Notes under the pieces: model-generated
What the model was told of the DNA's origin: nothing
What the model saw: only the letters and a program-made list of their open reading frames with translations
Database searches by the model: none
Shown here: positions 1-5,924 of the stretch, piece by piece
How the letters are laid out: every line of letters starts with the position of its first letter
Position numbering within the stretch: the first letter of the stretch is position 1
Made by a program: the position numbers and the translations under genes
Source of the DNA: IMCC26207 sp044357715
GTDB lineage: Bacteria; Actinomycetota; Acidimicrobiia; Acidimicrobiales; Microtrichaceae
Length of the DNA: 13,776 nt
Direction: 5' to 3'
Assembly: GCA_044357715.1 (NCBI GenBank)
Contig: JBIKPA010000055.1
Location: forward strand, 1 to 13,776

Positions 1-550
1 GTTTGTCGTTGTTCACGCTGCGAACTGCAACATCGACGGTACCCTCAAATGCAGTACTGCTACCTCGAAGCGTCACGGGCGACTTCAGAATTGCATCTTT
101 TTCCGGCGCAGTCGGCGAGATTGAATCAGTCACTGCACCGAGAACTGACCAAGAACCATCTTCTTCCAACTGACGAAGCAGCACCGTAGTGATTGGACCA
201 GTCGCAGTTGCGCGTATGCCAACCTCTCCTGATCGAGCGTCACCAGCTTGAAACTCACCGACGAGTGGGTCGATAAACCCTACAAAATCAGTGGCAAACC
301 CAACCGCGGCCTGCACAGGATCGGTGTAGGTCACAGAGCCACCCTCAGGAGGCCAGACTGCACCCTGAGAGGTACTTACAACCGAGGCCTGCTCGCCACA
401 ACTCGCTGCCGAGCCCAGAAGCGTCGCTAGCAAGACAGTCGCTAGCAAGACAGTGGCGAGCAGAGGCCTCTTACGAGTCGTCGGAGCCGGAGTTCCCGTG
501 ACCCGAGTTAGAGCCGCCCCTGCCCGAATTGTCCTCCGAATCAGTTGCAT
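1..550 (-). CDS. Lipoprotein with Gmad2-like domain, N-terminal part (runs off left edge)
   Basis: Reading the minus strand from ATG 550 gives an open frame to the window edge (183 codons, C-terminus missing). Residues 1-28 form a basic N-region ending TRKR. Residues 30-50 are a hydrophobic Leu/Ala/Thr/Val stretch ending GSAAS, followed by Cys51, which reads as a lipoprotein signal peptide with a somewhat loose lipobox. The mature part has a GD-RSGEV segment, a TTVLLRQL/DGSWSVLGA segment, and then ILKSPVTLRGSSTAFEGTV, which matches the core of Gmad2-type Ig-like domains in exported bacterial proteins. It is probably a membrane-anchored envelope lipoprotein; its ligand is unknown. The start lies 80 nt inside the preceding gene, in another frame, so translation is probably coupled and transcription shared with the ECF promoter at 1111-1142. 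The alternative TTG starts at 448 or 433 would remove the basic N-region, so ATG 550 is preferred, but the start is uncertain. The frame itself is well supported. Confidence 0.78.
   Translation of the reverse strand, partial: MQLIRRTIRAGAALTRVTGTPAPTTRKRPLLATVLLATVLLATLLGSAASCGEQASVVSTSQGAVWPPEGGSVTYTDPVQAAVGFATDFVGFIDPLVGEFQAGDARSGEVGIRATATGPITTVLLRQLEEDGSWSVLGAVTDSISPTAPEKDAILKSPVTLRGSSTAFEGTVDVAVRSVNNDK
426..455 (-). repeat. 15-bp in-frame tandem duplication in lipoprotein signal peptide
   Basis: The 15-bp unit at 426-440 is repeated at 441-455 with one mismatch in the last base. On the minus strand it encodes repeated LLATV units in the hydrophobic core of the lipoprotein signal peptide (residues about 30-45, with a third related copy). 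The copy number changes the h-region length by five residues without breaking the frame. A recent duplication or replication slippage is the simplest origin. Confidence 0.85.
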
Positions 551-1061
551 CTTCTTGACGGTCTTGGCTGCGGTCACGGTCACCTCCATGGTCATCATTT
601 TGGTCATCAATTGTGACAGATGGAGAACTCGAACTCGGGGAACTTGAGTGGTGGTTACTGTCGTCCGGACCGCTGTGATGGCCGCTGTCATCAGGCCTGC
701 CTAGAGGTGGTAGCGAGTTCGTTGGTCCTTCGCTAACACCTGGCTCTGGAGCTCTAGGGAAATCTCCTCTGCCCTGATCGGGGGTTCCGTCGTCATCTGA
801 AATTGGAGTAGTCCCAAGAGATTCTGGAACCGGCGATGCTGATACTGCGGTTGTTGAAGTTGTAGAAGTGGAACTCGGTGCCGTGGTTGAGGCACTCGAA
901 GTACTTGAAGTTGTTGTGCTTGATGCAGTAGCTGATGTCCTCGCTGAGACGCCCGCTTTTGCTCCGACTGCTGTCACACCAATCAGGAGAACTCCTATCG
1001 CTACCACCGCAGCGGTGCCGCCAGTCCCTAGATGCTTGATCACTCTGTTCAGTTTGTTCAT
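471..1061 (-). CDS. Exported low-complexity acidic Ser/Thr/Asp/His-rich protein
   Basis: This 196-residue protein has a basic N-terminus (MNKLNRVIKHL) and one hydrophobic segment at about residues 14-34 ending GAKAG, which is a signal peptide or membrane anchor. Residues 38-75 are a Ser/Thr/Ala linker. The rest is disordered in appearance, with Pro/Gly stretches, two DDS-HH clusters and a strongly acidic Asp/Ser/Asn/Gly tail. I recognise no enzyme domain. A GGGGA ribosome-binding-like stretch lies 7 nt upstream of ATG 1061, and the ECF-type promoter at 1111-1142 fires directly into it, so it is a predicted target of the adjacent sigma factor. The downstream lipoprotein gene begins within its last 80 nt. 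Location outside the membrane is inferred. The role could be a surface linker, a metal or cation binder, or a sensor accessory. Gene reality is supported by the promoter, the signal sequence and the context rather than by homology. Confidence 0.68.
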   Translation of the reverse strand: MNKLNRVIKHLGTGGTAAVVAIGVLLIGVTAVGAKAGVSARTSATASSTTTSSTSSASTTAPSSTSTTSTTAVSASPVPESLGTTPISDDDGTPDQGRGDFPRAPEPGVSEGPTNSLPPLGRPDDSGHHSGPDDSNHHSSSPSSSSPSVTIDDQNDDHGGDRDRSQDRQEDATDSEDNSGRGGSNSGHGNSGSDDS

Positions 1062-1110
1062 AACTGATTCCCCGGTTCGGTTGGAAACTGCTTCCGTTAA
1101 GCAAGTGAGT

Positions 1111-1142
1111 TAGACACGTTCAGAGAGCAACAAAGGTTTGGG
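1111..1142 (-). promoter_or_regulatory. ECF sigma-type promoter for the exported acidic protein
   Basis: Read on the minus strand, the -35 region CCCAAACCTTT (1142-1132) is followed by exactly 13 nt and a -10 region CGTGTCTA (1118-1111). The same two boxes with the same spacing stand upstream of the ECF sigma gene at 2598-2567. An AACC -35 core and a CGT-type -10 about 16 nt apart are the known pattern of ECF promoters. The transcript would begin near 1103, giving a leader of about 40 nt before ATG 1061. Confidence 0.8.
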
Positions 1143-1170
1143 TTTCAGAGACTTTTTGTAAATAAAGTTT

Positions 1171-1962
1171 TTATGGGCTGACTCTGAGCCGGCCATTCTC
1201 GACTCGTGCCTTGATCGTTGAGTTGCTCGACCCCGATCCGCCGCCATCTCTTCGAAAGCGCACTTCAATCTCTGTGGGCGAATTCTGCTCACGCCGCTCG
1301 AGTTCCCAACCCGCACTCGGAGCGGTAGCTAGCACTTGAACACTCGAGGCGGTCCACAGAACTGTCGCTGTTCCGCCCTCTGCCGACAACGTGGTCGTGC
1401 CACCAGCAGGGGGGACTGCTGGTTGGGTAATCGGAGGCTGTGTAACCGCTGGCTGGGGAACCGAGTCGGGCACAGCTACCGGAGCGGATACAGGTGAATC
1501 AGAGCCAATATTTGTTTCAGTTGGCGGAGAACCTCCAGAATAGGCCGCCCCGGATCCGTCGCTCGGAACGGTGCTGACTGAGAACCCATCTGAACTGACT
1601 TCACTATCCGGGTTATTCGGCAGGGGGCTATTCGGCCGGGGGCTATCTGGCAGCGTGTTGTCTGGCAGCGAGGAAACTGGCACCTCGGTAATTAGTTCTT
1701 CCCTAGTCTGCTCGCGGAGCGAATCATCAGCTACATCCACAATCTGTCGGCTCGCAGTACCTGAGAGTGCTGACGCTCCTACCACCACCACAAGCAGCGC
1801 TGCAGCCATCGAGGCCGTTGCTGTGACAAGTTGACGGTTGCGGCGAGCCCGCCGGAATCGCGGCTGCAACTGCTCCAAGTCACGCCGAGCACCAGTTTGG
1901 AAATACTCACCTGATTGAAAGCGGTTTCGGAGTTCTTCATCGAACTGATCTTGAGGGCTCAT
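1171..1962 (-). CDS. Membrane-anchored anti-sigma-type protein paired with the ECF sigma factor
   Basis: The 263-residue protein has a charged cytoplasmic N-terminus (1-44, rich in Arg, Glu and Gln), a single membrane helix at about 45-68, and a long outside region. That region holds a Pro/Asn/Asp linker with a four-fold pentapeptide repeat (99-118), a Ser/Pro/Thr stretch, and a C-terminal domain (about 190-263) with alternating hydrophobic residues, a WELERRE segment and an ending VENGRLRVSP. Its start overlaps the sigma stop as ATGA (1962-1959), with AAGG suitably upstream, so the two are translationally coupled. Gene order and topology fit a sigma regulator that senses envelope state. I see no HxxxCxxC zinc-binding anti-sigma motif, so it would be an atypical class; the sigma-binding role of the short N-terminus is inference. 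It is probably co-transcribed from the promoter at 2567-2598. Confidence 0.75.
   Translation of the reverse strand: MSPQDQFDEELRNRFQSGEYFQTGARRDLEQLQPRFRRARRNRQLVTATASMAAALLVVVVGASALSGTASRQIVDVADDSLREQTREELITEVPVSSLPDNTLPDSPRPNSPLPNNPDSEVSSDGFSVSTVPSDGSGAAYSGGSPPTETNIGSDSPVSAPVAVPDSVPQPAVTQPPITQPAVPPAGGTTTLSAEGGTATVLWTASSVQVLATAPSAGWELERREQNSPTEIEVRFRRDGGGSGSSNSTIKARVENGRLRVSP
1609..1668 (-). repeat. Four 15-bp units coding a pentapeptide repeat in the anti-sigma linker
   Basis: Four consecutive 15-bp units encode LPDNT, LPDSP, RPNSP and LPNNP (residues 99-118 of the anti-sigma-type protein). The units are diverged at the DNA level but stay in frame. They lie just outside the membrane helix, where they would act as a Pro-rich spacer. 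Confidence 0.8.
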
Positions 1963-2558
1963 GGTGCACCTTCTCGATAGGGGTCGTCAGACTCGGTGGA
2001 GCCGGCGGAGGGGGCAGGCTGCAGAATGTTTCGTAGTCGTTCCCGGGCCTGATGGAGGTGGTACTTCACTGCTCCGGCACTCAGCGATAGTGCTGCCGAT
2101 ACCTCGATTACCGACATGTCATCTAGATAATGCAGAACCACAACGGCGCGTTGTTGCGGGCTGAGTTCGGCAACCGCTCCGGCTAACTCGCTGTCATGGA
2201 ATTGCATTGAGTCCGACACCTGCTGTGCCATACGGCTCAGCGGTTGCGGTCGCATACCAAGCTTGACTATTGCTCGCCGGTTGCGGAGGCGCCGGCGATG
2301 CACATCCGTGGCGCGGTGGATTGCTACCCGTCGGACCCAACCAAGTGGATCCTCTAGTTGCCCGACCTTTCGCCACCTCACGTAAGCGCGCTCAAAAGCG
2401 TCGGCTACACAATCTGCAGCAACTTCGTGGTCTCCGCAGATGTACGAAACTGAACGCACAAGTCTGACGTACCCTGCAAGAAAGAGCGCGTCGAACTCAC
2501 TCGGCGCTACCTCCGCTTGGCTCTCAACTCCATTTGCTGACCATTCCAATACAGCCAT
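1959..2558 (-). CDS. ECF-subfamily RNA polymerase sigma factor
   Basis: The 199-residue protein has the two-domain layout of group IV (extracytoplasmic function) sigma factors. Region 2 spans about 23-94 (LFLAGYVRLVRSV, then VADAFERAYVRWRKV, then EDPLGWVRRVAIHRATDVHRRR). Region 4 spans about 125-178 (AELSPQQRAVVVLHYLDDMSV followed by the helix-turn-helix SLSAGAVKYHLHQARERLR). It directs RNA polymerase to a small regulon. Two identical promoter signatures, one in front of this gene and one in front of the exported-protein gene, point to autoregulation. The stop overlaps the start of the membrane anti-sigma-type gene by 4 nt. ATG 2558 is 8 nt after the -10 box, so the message would be leaderless, which supports this start over later ones. 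I cannot assign the exact ECF group from sequence alone. Confidence 0.95.
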   Translation of the reverse strand: MAVLEWSANGVESQAEVAPSEFDALFLAGYVRLVRSVSYICGDHEVAADCVADAFERAYVRWRKVGQLEDPLGWVRRVAIHRATDVHRRRLRNRRAIVKLGMRPQPLSRMAQQVSDSMQFHDSELAGAVAELSPQQRAVVVLHYLDDMSVIEVSAALSLSAGAVKYHLHQARERLRNILQPAPSAGSTESDDPYREGAP

Positions 2559-2566
2559 TCAACACC

Positions 2567-2598
2567 TAGACACGCCAGAGCGGCCTAAAAGGTTTGGG
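2567..2598 (-). promoter_or_regulatory. Autoregulatory ECF-type promoter of the sigma/anti-sigma operon
   Basis: On the minus strand, CCCAAACCTTT (2598-2588), 13 nt, then CGTGTCTA (2574-2567) repeats the boxes and spacing found at 1142-1111. Only 8 nt (GGTGTTGA) separate the -10 box from ATG 2558, so transcription should start at or within a few nt of the start codon. The sigma factor encoded immediately downstream is the obvious candidate to recognise it. Confidence 0.82.
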
Positions 2599-2670
2599 TT
2601 GGACTCAGAAAACTTTCGGGTGTTCAAGCCCTGCACCGCTCTGCTGTGGATGGGTACACCACTGAGCAGG

Positions 2671-2676
2671 TACAGT
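2671..2676 (+). promoter_or_regulatory. Possible -10 box for the tRNA genes
   Basis: TACAGT lies 12 nt before the tRNA-Ser 5' end, a suitable distance for a tRNA promoter -10 box. I find no convincing -35 hexamer 16-18 nt upstream, so this is tentative. Confidence 0.3.
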
Positions 2677-2688
2677 GTGTCCTTCGTT

Positions 2689-2780
<92 letters not shown>

Positions 2781-2783
2781 TAT

Positions 2784-2817
2784 GAGTCTGGCGTCAGCTT
2801 CGGCGGGCGTCAGACTC
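2784..2817 (+). other. Hairpin in the tRNA-Ser/tRNA-Arg spacer
   Basis: GAGTCTG (2784-2790) pairs with CAGACTC (2811-2817) around a 20-nt loop immediately after the tRNA-Ser CCA end. It may help 3'-end processing or act as a weak terminator; there is no T-tract. Confidence 0.5.
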
Positions 2818-2862
2818 AACTCGGTTGGATTCGGTCGAATATCGACCAGATTCGTCCGAGTT
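2818..2862 (+). other. Second, nested hairpin in the tRNA spacer
   Basis: AACTCGG (2818-2824) pairs with CCGAGTT (2856-2862), and inside it GGTCGA (2833-2838) pairs with TCGACC (2842-2847) around a 3-nt loop. It directly follows the first hairpin, so almost the whole spacer before tRNA-Arg is structured. It does not fold as a tRNA. Confidence 0.5.
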
Positions 2863-2882
2863 GCTACAGTCATCAACTCCAA

Positions 2883-2959
2883 GCGTTCGTAGCTCAATTG
2901 GATAGAGCATCTGACTACGGATCAGAAGGTTGTGGGTTCAAGTCCCGCCGAGCGCACCA
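2883..2959 (+). tRNA. tRNA-Arg (anticodon ACG)
   Basis: The acceptor stem GCGTTCG (2883-2889) pairs with CGAGCGC (2949-2955, one G-T pair), followed by discriminator A and an encoded CCA at 2957-2959. The D-arm contains AGCTCAATTGGATAGAGC. The anticodon stem TCTGA/TCAGA encloses loop CTACGGA with ACG at 2917-2919. The T-loop reads TTCAAGT. The ACG anticodon is normally deaminated to ICG and reads CGU, CGC and CGA. Confidence 0.96.
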
Positions 2960-2962
2960 TGT

Positions 2963-2998
2963 GATGAAACCCCCGCCACCGCGGGGGTTTCGTCTCTC
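2963..2998 (+). terminator. Intrinsic terminator after the tRNA genes
   Basis: AAACCCCCGC (2967-2976) pairs perfectly with GCGGGGGTTT (2981-2990) around loop CACC, and the stem can extend outward by several further pairs. The following tract is TC-rich (CGTCTCTCTC) rather than pure T, but the stem is strong and sits directly behind the tRNA-Arg 3' end. Confidence 0.85.
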
Positions 2999-3122
2999 TC
3001 CACACCCCCGCCACGCACCGAGGCTGTTGTTTTAAGTTCAGGTCGGTTTGCACTAGGCTTTGTCGATCTGCCGCCCTGGGGTAACCCTCCCCCCTGCATA
3101 GGTATGACTGCGAGTTGGAACG

Positions 3123-3782
3123 ATGGAACCGACAATCTGGTCACAAAGTCGAACAAGAACCCTGATCGACCGCGGTTCGGCCGCTTTGCTTGCTTTGTTG
3201 ACACTTCCGCTGCTGCTGCCTTGCTTAGCGATCTCTGCTGTCAGGTTCCGCGCCAATCCGGTCTTTCGACAGGAGCGAGTCGGCTTGAATCAAACGACTT
3301 TCCTACTGCCAAAGATCCGCTCACTGCCAGCGACTACCTCGAGCACCCTCGACAAATACGCTCTAAATTCCGTCACCTACGGGAAGTGGACTCGTCTTCT
3401 CAGGCGCAGCCATCTTGACGAACTTCCCCAACTCTGGGCAGTAGCAGCCGGACATATGTCTCTCGTAGGTCCCCGTCCAGAGATGGTTGGGTTATCAAGC
3501 ACCTTTGATCGTGACTTTGTTGCGATGCGCACCTCGGTTCTGCCGGGAATCACCGGCTCCTGGCAAATCAGTGAAGCGGCTGCTGAGTTGATCAATGAAT
3601 CCCCCGAATTTGATCGGATTTACGTAGAGTCGGCATCCCCAAGACTTGACTGGTGGATTGTGCGCCGCACACTCACGAACTTCGCTTCGGGTGAACCAGC
3701 AACACTGGTGGAGCTGAAAGAAAAAGTAGAGCGAACCCATGGTGAAGTGAATTCGGTAGTGCAAGATCAGTCCGTTGCCTAG
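3123..3782 (+). CDS. Initiating sugar-1-phosphate transferase (small polyprenyl-phosphate phosphoglycosyl transferase)
   Basis: The 219-residue protein belongs to the bacterial sugar transferase family (WcaJ C-terminal/PglC type). Such enzymes move a sugar-1-phosphate from a nucleotide sugar to undecaprenyl phosphate at the inner membrane face and start repeat-unit assembly. Visible features are a hydrophobic, Pro-broken membrane segment at 18-40 (re-entrant helix), FRQERVG (48-54), KIRS (64-67), the catalytic Asp99-Glu100 in LDELPQLW, SLVGPRPE (113-120) and PGITGSWQI (141-149). It lacks the four-helix N-terminal half of WcaJ, so it is the minimal monotopic form. No strong ribosome-binding site precedes ATG 3123, and the 124 nt after the tRNA terminator (2999-3122) show no convincing promoter, although one is expected there. 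The next gene starts 8 nt before its stop. The donor sugar cannot be predicted. Confidence 0.92.
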   Translation: MEPTIWSQSRTRTLIDRGSAALLALLTLPLLLPCLAISAVRFRANPVFRQERVGLNQTTFLLPKIRSLPATTSSTLDKYALNSVTYGKWTRLLRRSHLDELPQLWAVAAGHMSLVGPRPEMVGLSSTFDRDFVAMRTSVLPGITGSWQISEAAAELINESPEFDRIYVESASPRLDWWIVRRTLTNFASGEPATLVELKEKVERTHGEVNSVVQDQSVA

Positions 3783-4917
3783 CGGGTCTTCTACTCCTGC
3801 AGTTCGTTGCTGCAGTATCAGGATTGACTGCATCGACCTTGAAGAAGCAGTCGCCCAGATCGTCTCCCTAGCAGCGGGTCTTCGGGGGAGCGGGCCAAGT
3901 TCTCATGGATTCGCGGTACATCTTTGCAATGCGTGGACTCTTGCCTACGGGCTCGGCGACCCAGCGCACGCAGATCGGGTGGACTCGGGCGACCTCAATC
4001 TCGCCGATGGGATGCCCCTCGTTTGGCTAGCAAAGAGCTTTGGGATGCCCATCAGGAATCGCGTTTACGGGCCAGACTTAATGAGCGGGGTCCTTGACCA
4101 AGGGCGTGGCAGCGGGCTTCGCCATTACCTGTATGGGACCACAGAAGAGACCCTTCAGCGCCTTGAAAAGAGCATTGAGAATCGCTTCCCGGGAGCACAG
4201 ATTGTTGGCCGCGAGTCGCCACCGTTTCGCCCATCAACGCGGATCGAGGAGCAATCCCTAGCTACAAGAATCGCTGAGAGTCGTGCGGATGTGGTGTGGG
4301 TAGGCCTCGGCACTCCGCAACAAGACGAACTCGTTCATCGCCTCCGGCCGCAGGTTGCTGCAGTACTCGTACCTGTTGGTGCTGCCTTTGATTTTTTGGC
4401 TGGCAACAAGTCTCAGGCACCCGATTGGATGCAACAGCGGGGCTTGGAGTGGCTGTTCCGGCTCTGTAGTGAACCAAAGCGACTGTGGCGCCGTTACCTC
4501 ATCGGCAACCTGCGCTTTATCTTCGGTAGCGCTCCTGACTTTCTTTCCGCTCGGCGACATGGTCCCGTCGCCCCACGCGTGGTCCGACCGTGGAGTGCAG
4601 CTTGGGATGTTACGAGCGATAGAACTCGCACACCTCGGGCCGATGGTGATGTACAACCAGACAGTGAGCTCAATGCAGACTTGCTTGCATCCCTTTGGCT
4701 GGATCGAACTGACCTACCGGGCTCTCTGCATGCCTATGGATCGAAGAACCTCGCTGAGCAGTTCGCCCTCGAAGGTTCTGCAGCAGAGCACCTGAGTCAA
4801 ACGACGAACCTCTCCGAGAAAGAACTGTCGCGAACTGCGCTTCAGTTGCTGCTGAATGAGTGCAATGATTCAGATCTCACTGACCAACTCAGGTTGATGC
4901 AAGCAAGGCAACGGTAG
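3775..4917 (+). CDS. WecG/TagA/CpsF family glycosyltransferase (GT26) with C-terminal extension
   Basis: Residues 10-250 match the GT26 family, which adds the second sugar (for example N-acetylmannosamine type) to a lipid-linked intermediate. Motifs are HLCNAWTL (49-56), LNLADGMPLVW (74-84) with the likely catalytic Asp78, RVYGPDLM (96-103), VVWVGLGTPQQDE (173-185), GAAFDFLAG (202-210) and DWMQQRGLEWLFRLCSEPKRLWRRYL (217-242 region), the last being the family's membrane-association end. Family members usually end near residue 250. This one carries about 125 extra residues, first Arg/Pro/Asp-rich, then helical, that I do not recognise. Translation starts at TTG 3775, overlapping the sugar transferase stop by 8 nt, so the two steps are probably translationally coupled. 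The exact sugar is unknown. Confidence 0.9.
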   Translation: MPSGSSTPAVRCCSIRIDCIDLEEAVAQIVSLAAGLRGSGPSSHGFAVHLCNAWTLAYGLGDPAHADRVDSGDLNLADGMPLVWLAKSFGMPIRNRVYGPDLMSGVLDQGRGSGLRHYLYGTTEETLQRLEKSIENRFPGAQIVGRESPPFRPSTRIEEQSLATRIAESRADVVWVGLGTPQQDELVHRLRPQVAAVLVPVGAAFDFLAGNKSQAPDWMQQRGLEWLFRLCSEPKRLWRRYLIGNLRFIFGSAPDFLSARRHGPVAPRVVRPWSAAWDVTSDRTRTPRADGDVQPDSELNADLLASLWLDRTDLPGSLHAYGSKNLAEQFALEGSAAEHLSQTTNLSEKELSRTALQLLLNECNDSDLTDQLRLMQARQR

Positions 4918-4923
4918 ATCTCG

Positions 4924-5880
4924 ATGACACACACTCAGAAGCGAGTCCTAGTCACAGGTGCCGCAGGCATGCTCGGGTCGCATATCGTCGAAATGTTACT
5001 GGCACGCGGTGATGCAGTAGTGGGCGTAGACAACTTCCTCACCGGATCCAAAGCAAACCTTGCCGAAGCGTTCAGTCATGCCAACTTTGAGTTTCTCGAG
5101 GCAGATATCTCCTCTGGAATCGACTTCACAGGCAGCCTCGATGCTGTGCTGCATCTGGCCTCGCCCGCATCGCCGCTGCACTTTAGGACCATGCCACTTG
5201 ATATTCTGCGCGTTGGATCAATCGGCACCCTCAACGCGTTAGACCTTGCTGACCGCACGGGTGCAACCTACTTGTATGCGTCTAGCAGCGAGGTCTACGG
5301 CGAGCCGGAGGTGCACCCACAGTCGGAGTCCTACCTCGGCAACGTCAATACCCTCGGTGAACGAAGTTGCTACGACGAAACCAAGCGCTTTGGCGAGGCC
5401 GCAGCAGATACCTACCGTAGAGCTCGCAGTCTCGACATCCGAATCGTTCGAATCTTCAATACATACGGCCCAAGGAATCGTGCAGATGACGGAAGGGTTG
5501 TGCCCAACTTCATCACTCAGGCCCTAGCAAATCAACCACTCAGCATCTACGGAGATGGTTCTCAAACTCGTAGCTACTGCTATGTCGAGGATCAGGCCGC
5601 TGGGATTGTGTTGCTCTTGGACAGCAATGTGACGGGACCGGTAAACATTGGAAACCCAACTGAGTACACAGTGCTTCAACTCGCTGAGATGATTCTGACC
5701 ATGACGGGTTCAACTGCAGGAGTGAAGTTGCTTCCGCTTCCGCAGAATGACCCCGTCCGGCGCAGGCCAGACATCACCCGGGCGCAGGAACTACTCGGAT
5801 GGGAACCAACTGTTGAATTACAAGACGGACTGGCCCGAACTATTGATTATTTTCGAGCAATCATTGCAGGCAACCGCTAG
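4924..5880 (+). CDS. UDP-glucuronate decarboxylase-type NAD-dependent sugar epimerase/dehydratase
   Basis: The 318-residue protein is an extended short-chain dehydrogenase. It has the NAD-binding glycine motif TGAAGMLGSH (11-20), VDNFLTG (35-41), LHLASPASP (77-84 region), SSSEVYGEPEVHPQ (120-133), GNVNTLGERSCYDETKR (139-155) with catalytic Tyr150 and Lys154, IFNTYGPR (177-184), DGRVVPNFITQAL (189-201) and YGDGSQTRSYCYVED (209-223). The LASPASP, HPQ-E, GNVN and CYDE-KR signatures are those of UDP-xylose synthase, which converts UDP-glucuronate to UDP-xylose in the cytoplasm. It lies 6 nt after the GT26 gene, in the same operon, and presumably supplies a precursor for the polymer. Length is normal for the bacterial single-domain form. 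The motifs favour the decarboxylase, but a related UDP-sugar epimerase remains possible. Confidence 0.88.
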   Translation: MTHTQKRVLVTGAAGMLGSHIVEMLLARGDAVVGVDNFLTGSKANLAEAFSHANFEFLEADISSGIDFTGSLDAVLHLASPASPLHFRTMPLDILRVGSIGTLNALDLADRTGATYLYASSSEVYGEPEVHPQSESYLGNVNTLGERSCYDETKRFGEAAADTYRRARSLDIRIVRIFNTYGPRNRADDGRVVPNFITQALANQPLSIYGDGSQTRSYCYVEDQAAGIVLLLDSNVTGPVNIGNPTEYTVLQLAEMILTMTGSTAGVKLLPLPQNDPVRRRPDITRAQELLGWEPTVELQDGLARTIDYFRAIIAGNR

Positions 5881-5892
5881 ATCGGGTATAGA
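5864..5892 (+). promoter_or_regulatory. Possible housekeeping-type promoter for the LAATG surface protein
   Basis: TTGCAG (5864-5869), a 17-nt spacer, then TATAGA (5887-5892), spanning the stop of the preceding gene. The -35 match is partial. Predicted transcription starts near 5899, after the in-frame ATG at 5895, which supports translation from ATG 5925 instead. Confidence 0.4.
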
Positions 5893-5924
5893 GTATGGGT
5901 TCTTACGAAAGGCAGTGCGCACCC

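Noticed and set aside
793..1104. Overlapping minus-strand frame of 103 codons and a 64-codon one at 701-895
   Set aside because: Both are other-frame readings of the exported acidic gene with no signal, motif or start site of their own.
2818..2862. Possible third, degenerate tRNA in the tRNA spacer
   Set aside because: Only about 45 nt, no TTC arm, anticodon arm or CCA; it is a plain nested hairpin.
2930..3418. Plus-strand frame of 162 codons across the terminator into the sugar transferase
   Set aside because: It crosses tRNA-Arg and a terminator and is out of frame with the clear sugar transferase.
5895..5924. Earlier ATG for the LAATG surface protein
   Set aside because: It lies before the predicted transcription start and adds an acidic residue ahead of an otherwise standard signal peptide; ATG 5925 has a ribosome-site-like GAAAGG.
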